A stretch of DNA of 64,000 nucleotides, from positions 4,940-68,939 of the forward strand of contig URKU01000003.1 in the NCBI GenBank assembly GCA_900548515.1. Direction: 5' to 3'. Of this stretch, positions 57,025 through 64,000 are shown in pieces. Position numbers and translations under genes: made by a program. This DNA comes from an uncultured Collinsella sp. GTDB taxonomy: Bacteria; Actinomycetota; Coriobacteriia; Coriobacteriales; Coriobacteriaceae. Each line of letters opens with the position of its first letter. Position 1 is the stretch's first letter. The notes under the pieces are model-generated. The model made no database searches, was not told the origin of the DNA, and saw nothing but the letters and a program-made list of their open reading frames with translations.

Positions 57025-60000
57025 TTATGCCTCCTTAATGGGTGCCAGTGCCTGAGCCAGATCGGCAGACGTCAGCGGTCGCAGGGACACCTCAAAGCTG
57101 AAGCTCTCAAAACGGGTGCGATAGGAATCGAGCACCTCGGAACCCCAAGAATTCGAACCAAGGCCGAGCAGCTGGTCGTTGATGTTGACCGTAACCGTGT
57201 CGCCCTTGACAAGGTCGTAGACGTGCTTGGCGTTATCGATGGCCTCGCAGCTATAGGGCCATGCCGAGAACGAGAACGGATTGGAGGCAGCGTCAGCCGG
57301 ACGCGTCACCAGCACGCCGTCACCGTGGCTAGAGCGCAGGGCAACCCAGCGGGTACCCTCGCGGTTGGCACAATCCTGGGGCATGACATACGGCGTGAAC
57401 ATGTCGTCGACCGTAGTGCGGTAATGACCGACCGGGTTGGCGCGCAGCGAGTCCGGATAGTTCTCGCCCGGGCCGTGGCCATACCACTCGACGGCACGAT
57501 CGCAACCGGGGACCTCAAAGGAGATGCCGATGCGCGGGATGATATCCGAGTAATCGCCGTAGGGCTCGCCGGAAACCTTGAGGTCGACGCGACCGCTCGG
57601 AAGCACGGTGTAGACAAGCTCGACGCGCATGCCGAACGCACGGACGGGAGGAGCAATGCGTTGGCTCACGGTAACGGCGACCGCATTGCCGTCCTGCTTC
57701 CAAGAAACCTTGCGGGTGGACGTCTGCATTACATCGATGAAGTTGTCCTTCCACAGGGAGTCGTACTCCTGGGCGTGGTTGTCGACGAGCGGATGCCAAA
57801 AACCAACCTGGGGGCCAGAGGCCATGACGTCGCGGCCGGATGCCTTCCACTCGCTCACGGTGCCGTTTACCTTGCTGAAGGTCAGCTCGCCGTTGAGGGA
57901 GTGAATGCGAATCTCCTGCTCGGTCTCCTCGACCGTAAGCTCAGGACGAGTGGGGGCCGCAATGGCTGGCGCCGGATGGTTTGCGATGGCAAACTGGTTT
58001 GCGCCCAGTTGGAACATCGGCTCGCACCAGACGTGAGCGGCCATGGTGTAGGCGCGCACAGTCAGCAGGGTCTCGCCTACCGCGGCCTCGTGAATCACCA
58101 GCGGAAGCTGGACGGACTCACCGGGGGCAACCGCACCGGGCATGAGCGTCTTGCGGCAGACCACGTCGCCGTCCACCAGGGTCTCCGCCGACAGGCAAAC
58201 ATCCTCGAGGGTGGTAAACCAGCGCTTGTTGGTGACAGTCAGCTCGCCCGCCTCGGCGTCATAAGCCATGCGAACCGGGCAGATGACCTGGCCGTACTCG
58301 GTAAGGCCCGGGCTCGGCTGCTGCCAAGGGAACACCATGCCGTCGATGCAGAAGTTGCTGTTATTGGGGTAATCGCCGTTGTCGCCACCATACATATCGT
58401 AGGCAACGCCGTCCTCGGTCACAGCAGCCAAACCGTGGTCGCACCATTCCCAGATAAACTGGCCTTGGATGCAATCCCAGCGATCGAAGACCTCCTGGTA
58501 CTCGGACAGACCTCCGGGGCCATTACCCATGGAGTGGCCATACTCGCAGTTGATGCGCGGCTTGGGGAACGGATGCTCACCAAAGTCGTTCATCTGCGAC
58601 ACACGGGAGTACATCGTGGAAATGACGTCGACGGTATCGGCGTTGCGGTCCTCCTCGTAGTGGACCGGACGACCATCGAGCTCGTGAGCCTTGACGTACA
58701 TCGCGCGGATGTTGCAGCCATAGCCGCTCTCGTTGCCCAGCGACCACATGATGATGCACGCGTGGTTGCGCTCCTGCATCACCAGGCGCTCAATACGGTC
58801 GACGTAGGCCGGCTCCCATGCCGGGTCGTCGGTAACCAGGGCGATGTTGCCGATATTCTCGAAGCCGTGGCTCTCCATATCGGTCTCGGCGACCAGCATG
58901 ATGCCATACTCATCACACAGCTCGTAGAAGCGCGGGTCATTGGCATAGTGAGAGGTGCGCACTGCGTTGATGTTGTGCTGCTTCATGAGCTCCAGGTCGC
59001 GGCGCATGCGATCGAGGCCCACGGCGCGGCCCTTGTGATCGTCGTGATCGTGGCGGTTGACGCCATGCATTTTAAAGTAAGTGCCGTTGAGGTAGATATG
59101 ATTGCCCTCGACCGTCACCTCGGCAAGACCCTGGCGATGCGGGACGTACTCGCTCACCTTGTCGCCGTCGTAGACCTCAAACGTAAGATCGTAGAGGAAG
59201 GGGTCCTCGGGATTCCAGAAGTGGGCATCGGTCACGCTGCACTCGGCATGGCTGTCGACGCACTCACCCGTAGCCACCACGTTCTCGCCATCGCTGAGCG
59301 TAAACACAACGCGGGAAGCGCCCTCGGCAACCGTATCGAGCGTGATCAGAGCGGCATCGCCCTCGCGGTGCGTGCGGAACCTAAAGTCGACCAGGTGCGC
59401 GGCGGGACGCTGCATAAGGTACACATCGCGGAAGATGCCCGAGGCCCACCACATGTCCTGATCCTCGATGTAGCTGCCATCGCTGTACTGCAGGACCTTG
59501 ACCGCAAACAGGTTGTCGCCCTCGACGAGCGCGTCGGTCACGTCGAACTCGGCAGACAGGCGCGAACCCTTGGTCATGCCGATATACTGACCGTTGACGT
59601 ACAGCTCGCCATAGCTCTCGATGCCGTCGAAGCGAATGATCTCGCGAGCGCCGGCAGGAACGGCGGGAAGGTTGACGATGCGCTGGTAGACGCCCGTGGG
59701 GTCGTCGGAGGGAACGAACGGCTGATCAACCGGGAACGGGAAACCCTCGTCGGTGTAGGCAAGGTTGCCATAGCCGTCCACCTGCCACAGGTGCGGAACC
59801 TCCACGTGATCCCACTCGGGCTTGTACGTGGAGAGTTCCTCGTTGGAGACGGCAGCGGGGCCCTCAAAGAGGCGGAACTGCCACGAGCCGGACAGCTGGA
59901 CAAACCCGCGCGACAGCTCGCGGCTGTACGTTGCAGCGAGATCGGCGGTCTCGTAACCCATAAAGTACGCATGGGGTGCCAGGCGGTTCCTGTGGGTGAG

Positions 60001-60033
60001 CGCTTGGTTTTCCCAATCGTTAATGGCGTCCAT
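57025..60033 (-). CDS. GH2 beta-galactosidase (EbgA-like large subunit)
   Basis: A 1002-aa enzyme with the five-domain LacZ plan: jelly-roll (HLWQVDGYGNLAYTDEGFPF), immunoglobulin-like domains, a TIM barrel with MHGVNRHDHDD, the acid/base Glu in IIMWSLGNESGYGCN and the nucleophile Glu in RINCEYGHSMGNGPGGL, then FIWEWCDHGL and a C-terminal small-chain domain (GHGPGENYPDSLRANPVGHY). It probably hydrolyses lactose or plant galactosides. AAGGAG precedes ATG 60033, and three CAACCGGTTG operators lie upstream. It is divergent from a LacI gene. Confidence 0.94.
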   Translation of the reverse strand: MDAINDWENQALTHRNRLAPHAYFMGYETADLAATYSRELSRGFVQLSGSWQFRLFEGPAAVSNEELSTYKPEWDHVEVPHLWQVDGYGNLAYTDEGFPFPVDQPFVPSDDPTGVYQRIVNLPAVPAGAREIIRFDGIESYGELYVNGQYIGMTKGSRLSAEFDVTDALVEGDNLFAVKVLQYSDGSYIEDQDMWWASGIFRDVYLMQRPAAHLVDFRFRTHREGDAALITLDTVAEGASRVVFTLSDGENVVATGECVDSHAECSVTDAHFWNPEDPFLYDLTFEVYDGDKVSEYVPHRQGLAEVTVEGNHIYLNGTYFKMHGVNRHDHDDHKGRAVGLDRMRRDLELMKQHNINAVRTSHYANDPRFYELCDEYGIMLVAETDMESHGFENIGNIALVTDDPAWEPAYVDRIERLVMQERNHACIIMWSLGNESGYGCNIRAMYVKAHELDGRPVHYEEDRNADTVDVISTMYSRVSQMNDFGEHPFPKPRINCEYGHSMGNGPGGLSEYQEVFDRWDCIQGQFIWEWCDHGLAAVTEDGVAYDMYGGDNGDYPNNSNFCIDGMVFPWQQPSPGLTEYGQVICPVRMAYDAEAGELTVTNKRWFTTLEDVCLSAETLVDGDVVCRKTLMPGAVAPGESVQLPLVIHEAAVGETLLTVRAYTMAAHVWCEPMFQLGANQFAIANHPAPAIAAPTRPELTVEETEQEIRIHSLNGELTFSKVNGTVSEWKASGRDVMASGPQVGFWHPLVDNHAQEYDSLWKDNFIDVMQTSTRKVSWKQDGNAVAVTVSQRIAPPVRAFGMRVELVYTVLPSGRVDLKVSGEPYGDYSDIIPRIGISFEVPGCDRAVEWYGHGPGENYPDSLRANPVGHYRTTVDDMFTPYVMPQDCANREGTRWVALRSSHGDGVLVTRPADAASNPFSFSAWPYSCEAIDNAKHVYDLVKGDTVTVNINDQLLGLGSNSWGSEVLDSYRTRFESFSFEVSLRPLTSADLAQALAPIKEA

Positions 60034-60066
60034 GGTGATGCTCCTTCATCATCGTAGTGATTCTTG

Positions 60067-60167
60067 TGCAACCGGTTGTCCTTATCTTACGGGCGATGTA
60101 AAAAACTGTGCAACCGGTTGTCCGCTGAACGGTCGATTTGGCAGGGTTAACGGTGCAACCGGTTGTA
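60067..60167 (-). promoter_or_regulatory. ebgA promoter: three CAACCGGTTG operators and a 28-bp box
   Basis: Operator cores lie at 60069-60078, 60111-60120 and 60156-60165, 42 and 45 bases apart (about four turns). On the minus strand TTGCAC, overlapping the middle operator, is followed 18 bases later by TAAGAT. The box at 60126-60153 has TGAACGG and TTAACGG separated by 14 bases. The remaining stretch to 60409 contains a TGAACGCTGTTCA palindrome and a TATAGT that may serve the divergent LacI gene. Confidence 0.85.
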
Positions 60168-60409
60168 CAATCGCAACACTTATGTCACCCTGAATATCGA
60201 AACTCAGCACAAGACATCGTTCTTAAGCTCGTAGGCAACCTCCACGCCCGCTGATATCTCACCCACACGAGACGTATTCGATTTCGGCTTGGTTGCAAAA
60301 CGACACCGGTCACCGGATATCATGAACGCTGTTCAGGCGCACTATAGTAAGCTGTATCCGCACTAGCCCGTATCAGTGACAACATCGACCGCATTTTCCA
60401 GGAGACGCC

Positions 60410-61426
60410 ATGACACAACCAGTTCGCACCGCACCTACGCTTGCCGAGGTTGCCGCAGCTGCCGGCGTGTCGCGCTCCACGGCATCGCGCGCCCTCAACG
60501 ATTCGCCCCGCATTAGCGAGGAAACCAAAAAGCGCGTCCGCGCGGCGGCCAAGGAAGTCAATTTTGTCCCCAACGCTCGTGGCCGAGCGCTCGCTGTCGG
60601 GCGCACGGAAATCATCGCCGTGCTCGTGACCGAGCCTCTGAGTGAACTCTTCAGCGACCCCACCTATAGCGAGTTTTTGAGCGGCATTACCGAGGAACTG
60701 TCGGAGTCGTCCTATCTGCCCGTTATCTTGCAGGCGTCTTCTACGCATGAGCGCAACCGCGCACGCGAGCACTTTGAGCGCCGCTCGTTCGACGCCGTGA
60801 TCGACGTCTCTCCCTACAAAGGCAGCGAGCTGCTCGAGGTGCTGCGCGAGCTGGGCGTACCCACCGTGTTGTGCGGCCAGCTCGAGGGCCACCCCTATCG
60901 CGATGTGTTCTCGACGGTCTACTCTGACGAAGAAGAGGGCGGACATTTTGCGGCACTCGCCATGAAGGATCGCGGGCGCAAAGATATCGTCGCCGTGTTG
61001 GGACCGCAAGACAACCCCGCTGTTGTCGACCGCCTGCGCGGCTACCGCGCCGTCTTGGGCGAAGACCTCCCAGACGCAAACGTTATCTATACCGGCTGGA
61101 ACAGCGGAGACGGCTATCAGGCCATGCACCAGATCCTCGCGCGCGAGATTGCTTTCGATGGCGTGCTCTGCGGATCGGACCGTATCGCGGCTGGCGTCAT
61201 CACCGCACTCAACGAGGCAGGCCTATCCGTTCCTGCGGACGTTTCTGTCGTCGGCTTCGACGATCACGAGATTGCGGCGCGCTGCGTCCCCGCGCTCACG
61301 ACCGTCCGCCAGCCCCTGCGCGAAGAAGGACACATGGCCGCCAACATTGCGCTCGACATGATCAAGGGTGCCGAGCCCACCACCACCGTCATGCACATGC
61401 AGCTCGTTCAGAGAGACTCGCTATAA
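60410..61426 (+). CDS. LacI-family repressor of the beta-galactosidase genes (EbgR-like)
   Basis: A 338-aa regulator: helix-turn-helix PTLAEVAAAAGVSRSTASRA, hinge FVPNARGRALAVGRTEI, and a sensor domain of the LacI type (IIAVLVTEPLSELFSDPTYS, VLCGSDRIAAGVITALNEAG, SVVGFDDHEIAARCVPALTT). It is divergent from ebgA across 376 bases that hold three CAACCGGTTG sites, the standard operator core for this family. A galactoside inducer is inferred. Confidence 0.92.
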   Translation: MTQPVRTAPTLAEVAAAAGVSRSTASRALNDSPRISEETKKRVRAAAKEVNFVPNARGRALAVGRTEIIAVLVTEPLSELFSDPTYSEFLSGITEELSESSYLPVILQASSTHERNRAREHFERRSFDAVIDVSPYKGSELLEVLRELGVPTVLCGQLEGHPYRDVFSTVYSDEEEGGHFAALAMKDRGRKDIVAVLGPQDNPAVVDRLRGYRAVLGEDLPDANVIYTGWNSGDGYQAMHQILAREIAFDGVLCGSDRIAAGVITALNEAGLSVPADVSVVGFDDHEIAARCVPALTTVRQPLREEGHMAANIALDMIKGAEPTTTVMHMQLVQRDSL

Positions 61427-61430
61427 GAAA

Positions 61431-61642
61431 CTGGGGCAGGCTTTCCGCCAAACAGTTGTTGCGGAAAGCCTGTCCCGTTTGAGCGCTCATTCTGGGGCAC
61501 AGTTTCCGTTAGACAGCTCGACCGGAAAGCGCGTCCCGTTATTTGGCTGGATTCTGGGTCGCAGTTTCCAAAAGGACCCTGTTTGGGAAACTGCGACCCG
61601 TTTTGGACGCAAATTCTGGGACGCAGTTTCCGCGACGCCCAG
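61431..61642. repeat. Tandem array of palindromic units, ~62-bp period
   Basis: Units start at 61431, 61492, 61554 and 61616 (the last is partial). Each reads CTGGGNCGCAGTTTCC or a close variant, a loop, the complementary GGAAA...GCGACCC and then GTTT. The third unit is the best palindrome (GGTCGCAGTTTCC with GGAAACTGCGACC). Spacers of about 12 bases vary. It fills the gap between the LacI gene and aspS; no gene is seen in it. Confidence 0.85.
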
Positions 61643-61671
61643 TCAACCTATGCCCTCGCAACGCCCGCGCA

Positions 61672-61707
61672 TAAAAAACGAGGGAAGGCACGCGTCCTTC
61701 CCTCGTT
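61672..61707 (-). terminator. Terminator of aspS
   Basis: AACGAGGGAAGG and CCTTCCCTCGTT pair around seven bases and are followed by TTTTTTATG on the minus strand. Confidence 0.93.
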
Positions 61708-61730
61708 ACAGGCAATATGTAGCCGTTTGC

Positions 61731-63518
61731 CTACATCAGGCGCAGGCTGACGTCCTTGAGCTGGGCGCCGGAAACGGCACTCGGAGCGCCCGACATAAGG
61801 TCGGAGCCGCTGGCCGTCTTAGGGAACGCCATGACGTCGCGGATGGAGTCGGAACCGGTGAGCAGCATGCACACGCGGTCCAGGCCCAGAGCGAAACCGC
61901 CCATCGGGGGCGCACCAAACTTGAGGGCCTCCATGAGGAAGCCAAACTGAGACTCGGCGCGCTCCTCGGTAAAGCCCAGGAGCTTGAGCATGGACATCTG
62001 CATCTCGGCGTTGTGGATACGCATACCGCCACCGCCGGCCTCAAAGCCGTCCATGACAAAGTCGTAGGTGCACGAACCGGCCGCCAGCGGATCGGCCTCG
62101 ATCTTGGCGATGTCGGTCTCGGTCGGCAGGGTAAAGGGCTGATGCTCGGCAGCATAGGCCTTGCGGTCCTCGTCCCAATGGAACAGCGGGAAATTGACGA
62201 CCCACAGGAAGTCGTGGCCCTCGCGCTTGATCTCGAGTGCGTTGGCCATGTGCGAACGCATGCCGCCCAGGATCTCGTCGGAGAGCAGGCGCGGGCCGGC
62301 GGCGAACATCACAAGGTCGCCGGGCTCGACGTCCATGCGCTCGCGCAGAGCGGCCATCTCCTCGTCCGAGAAGAACTTGACGATGGGGCTGTTGATGGAG
62401 CCGTCCTCGCGGAAGGCGATCCATGCCAGGCCCTTGGCGCCAAACGTGGAGGCCACGCCGGCGAGCTTATCGATCTTGGCACGTGCCCAGGCACCGGCGC
62501 CCTTGGCGTTGATGGCCTTGACGACGGAGCCCTCCTCGTTTGCGGCAGTCGCAAAGACCTTGAACTTGGAGTTGGCAAAGATGTCGGTCAGGTCGACCAG
62601 GTGCATGCCATAGCGGGTATCGGGCTTGTCGGAGCCATAGGTGTCCATGGCATCCCAGTAGTTCATACGACGCAGCGGCGTGGGCATCTCGACACCCATG
62701 CGGCCGAAGGCATCGGCAAGAACCTCTTCGAGCGCGCTCATGACATCGTTCTGGTCCACGAAGGACATCTCGATATCGACCTGGGTGAACTCGGGCTGAC
62801 GGTCGGCACGCAGGTCCTCGTCGCGGAAGCACTTGGCAACCTGGTAGTAGCGCTCAACGCCACCAACCATGAGCAGCTGCTTCAGAAGCTGCGGGGACTG
62901 CGGCAGGGCGTAGAAGTTGCCCGGCTGGATGCGGCTGGGAACGATGAAGTCGCGGGCGCCCTCGGGCGTGGACTTGAACAGGGAGGGCGTCTCGACCTCC
63001 ATGAACTCACGGTTGTGCAGTGCCTCGCGAATGGCAAAGGTAAAGTCGGAGCGCAGCTTGAGGTTGGCCATCATCTCGGGACGGCGGAGGTCCAGATAGC
63101 GATAGCGCAGGCGGGTGTCCTCGCTGGTCTCGATGCCGTCCTCGATCTGGAACGGCGGGGTGACGGACGTGTTGAGAACCTCGGCGTGGTCGGTCAGGAC
63201 CTCGATCTCGCCGGTCGCGAGCTTGGTGTTGGTGGTCTCCTCGCCACGGGAGCGCACGACGCCGTGGATCTTGATGGGCCACTCGGGACGCATGGTCTCG
63301 GCGATCTTAAAGGCGTCGCCGTCGGAGTGCTCGGGGTCGAAGGTGAGCTGCGTGATGCCCTCGCGGTCGCGAAGATCGCAGAAGATAAGGCCGCCGTGGT
63401 CGCGGCGACGGCTCACCCAACCGGTGAGGGTGACCTCTTCGCCCACGTTCTCGCGGCGAAGCTCGCCGCAGGTACGGGTGTGCATGGAATGCTCGTCGAT
63501 GGGACGGGTCTGGCTCAT
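61731..63518 (-). CDS. aspS: Aspartyl-tRNA synthetase
   Basis: A 595-aa class II synthetase of the bacterial type that charges tRNA-Asp. It has an OB-fold anticodon-binding domain (VTLTGWVSRRRDHGGLIFCD), motif 2 with VAKCFRDEDLRADRQPEFTQ, the GAD insertion typical of bacterial AspRS in the middle (about residues 300-420), and motif 3 in MGGFALGLDRVCMLLTG. Length agrees with the family. The start at 63518 follows a GGAGGATCAC region. Whether it also charges tRNA-Asn depends on GatCAB elsewhere. Confidence 0.97.
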   Translation of the reverse strand: MSQTRPIDEHSMHTRTCGELRRENVGEEVTLTGWVSRRRDHGGLIFCDLRDREGITQLTFDPEHSDGDAFKIAETMRPEWPIKIHGVVRSRGEETTNTKLATGEIEVLTDHAEVLNTSVTPPFQIEDGIETSEDTRLRYRYLDLRRPEMMANLKLRSDFTFAIREALHNREFMEVETPSLFKSTPEGARDFIVPSRIQPGNFYALPQSPQLLKQLLMVGGVERYYQVAKCFRDEDLRADRQPEFTQVDIEMSFVDQNDVMSALEEVLADAFGRMGVEMPTPLRRMNYWDAMDTYGSDKPDTRYGMHLVDLTDIFANSKFKVFATAANEEGSVVKAINAKGAGAWARAKIDKLAGVASTFGAKGLAWIAFREDGSINSPIVKFFSDEEMAALRERMDVEPGDLVMFAAGPRLLSDEILGGMRSHMANALEIKREGHDFLWVVNFPLFHWDEDRKAYAAEHQPFTLPTETDIAKIEADPLAAGSCTYDFVMDGFEAGGGGMRIHNAEMQMSMLKLLGFTEERAESQFGFLMEALKFGAPPMGGFALGLDRVCMLLTGSDSIRDVMAFPKTASGSDLMSGAPSAVSGAQLKDVSLRLM

Positions 63519-63774
63519 ACCAGTGATCCTCCTTTATGGATCTGTGCCGCCCCGTGTCGTTCCGGGCGGCGTCGTACAGATTTGCCCAGCCTGCGTAAAC
63601 CGCGCAGCCAGACATGGCGTTCTATCTTATCGCACCTGTGTCGATGTGCCGCGGAAAAGTAGCTCCTGCCCAAAGACTTGACGGAGACGAAACAATTGAC
63701 GCACCGCGGCACCCGCCCGCGCTCGTCACGTGCGACAATGTGCCCCAATACAACTGCACTCGGAAAGGCCCGCC

Positions 63775-64000
63775 ATGACTGCACGCCTCATCGTTATGGA
63801 TATCGACTCCACGCTCATCAACCAGGAGGTCATCGACCTGTTGGGCGAGGAGGCCGGCGTAGGCGAGCAAGTGGCGAAGATCACCGAGCGCGCCATGCGC
63901 GGCGAGCTCGACTTTAAGCAGGCGCTCGAGGAACGCGTGGGGCTGCTTGCCGGCTTGGACGAGAGCGTGTTCGAGCGCACCTTTGAGCGCGTGACGTTTA
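63775..64000 (+). CDS. serB: Phosphoserine phosphatase-like HAD hydrolase, cut by window end
   Basis: The first 75 residues are present (MTARLIVMDIDSTLINQEVI, then DLLGEEAGVGEQVAKITERA and GELDFKQALEERVGLLAGL). The DIDSTL motif carries the nucleophile Asp, and the following stretch aligns with the SerB cap region (ERAMRGELDF). It would make the last step of serine synthesis. GGAAAGG precedes ATG 63775. The remainder lies outside the window. Confidence 0.88.
   Translation, partial: MTARLIVMDIDSTLINQEVIDLLGEEAGVGEQVAKITERAMRGELDFKQALEERVGLLAGLDESVFERTFERVTF

Noticed and set aside
55408..60057. 1549-codon open frame on the plus strand
   Set aside because: It lies antisense to ebgA, its small subunit and the permease. 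High-GC genes with biased third positions open long mirror frames; the residue mix is unlike a real protein and the sense genes have clear catalytic motifs.
61431..61642. CRISPR array
   Set aside because: The repeated part is long and imperfect, spacers are about 12 bases and no cas genes are near. A hairpin array fits better.

Overview
The window looks like chromosome from a gut actinobacterium of the class Coriobacteriia, most likely Collinsella. The reasons are the high-GC coding sequence with strong Shine-Dalgarno sites, a type I glutamine synthetase homologue beside an orphan OmpR-type regulator, abundant LacI-family control of plant-sugar catabolism, and the gene families present. No species call is possible without a database search.

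Layout. 1-3479: an HtrA protease (cut by the window edge), an OmpR-type regulator and a glutamine synthetase homologue that has lost metal-ligand residues. 3614-10268: the lower Entner-Doudoroff branch for 2-keto-3-deoxygluconate (LacI regulator, KDG kinase, KDPG aldolase), a GntR regulator, a YczE-like membrane protein and an ATPase preceded by a 10-bp repeat array. Two structured leader motifs, each present twice, tie the kinase, the aldolase and the membrane protein together. 10288-12080: scar of a mobile element, with a broken tyrosine recombinase and a 3' fragment of initiator tRNA as attachment site. 12296-15590: an MGMT-like protein, a CBS protein with an MFS exporter, and an ArsC/Spx-like protein. 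15783-21776: a sugar-acid locus (IlvD/Edd dehydratase, GntP permease, FadR-type regulator, KduD and an RpiB-fold isomerase). 21904-22744: a HEPN/MNT toxin-antitoxin pair with an extra DNA-binding domain. 22874-24823: a flavin/iron-sulfur oxidoreductase. 25072-33336: a complete kdpFABC/kdpDE potassium system bracketed by near-identical palindromic repeats.

33433-50584 is mainly pectin and uronate use: GH105 hydrolase, SGNH esterase, pectin methylesterase fused to an alpha/beta hydrolase, a second esterase, GH28 polygalacturonase, a GPH-type transporter and uxaCBA, with a LacI regulator at the end. Galacturonate is expected to flow through UxaC, UxaB and UxaA to KDG. Unsaturated uronates should reach KDG through the RpiB-fold isomerase and KduD. 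Both streams then meet KdgK and Eda at 4.9-6.8 kb. 50729-54089: ferrous iron uptake (FeoB, two FeoA proteins and a Cys-rich partner). 54278-54526: an HPr whose regulatory Ser46 is Asp. 54949-56412: an amino-acid permease broken by one stop codon. 56566-61426: an Ebg-type beta-galactosidase with its small subunit and a LacI repressor. 61731-64000: aspS and the start of serB.

Control. Three LacI repressors sit near three operator types: CGAAACCGATTTCG for the kdg genes, AGGTGAACGTTCACCT for pectin and uronate genes, and CAACCGGTTG for ebg. Four of these promoters, across two of the regulons, also carry a 28-bp direct-repeat box directly upstream, which looks like the site of a shared activator. 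The intergenic DNA is rich in palindromic repeats with compensatory arm changes, and two MITE-like elements are present.
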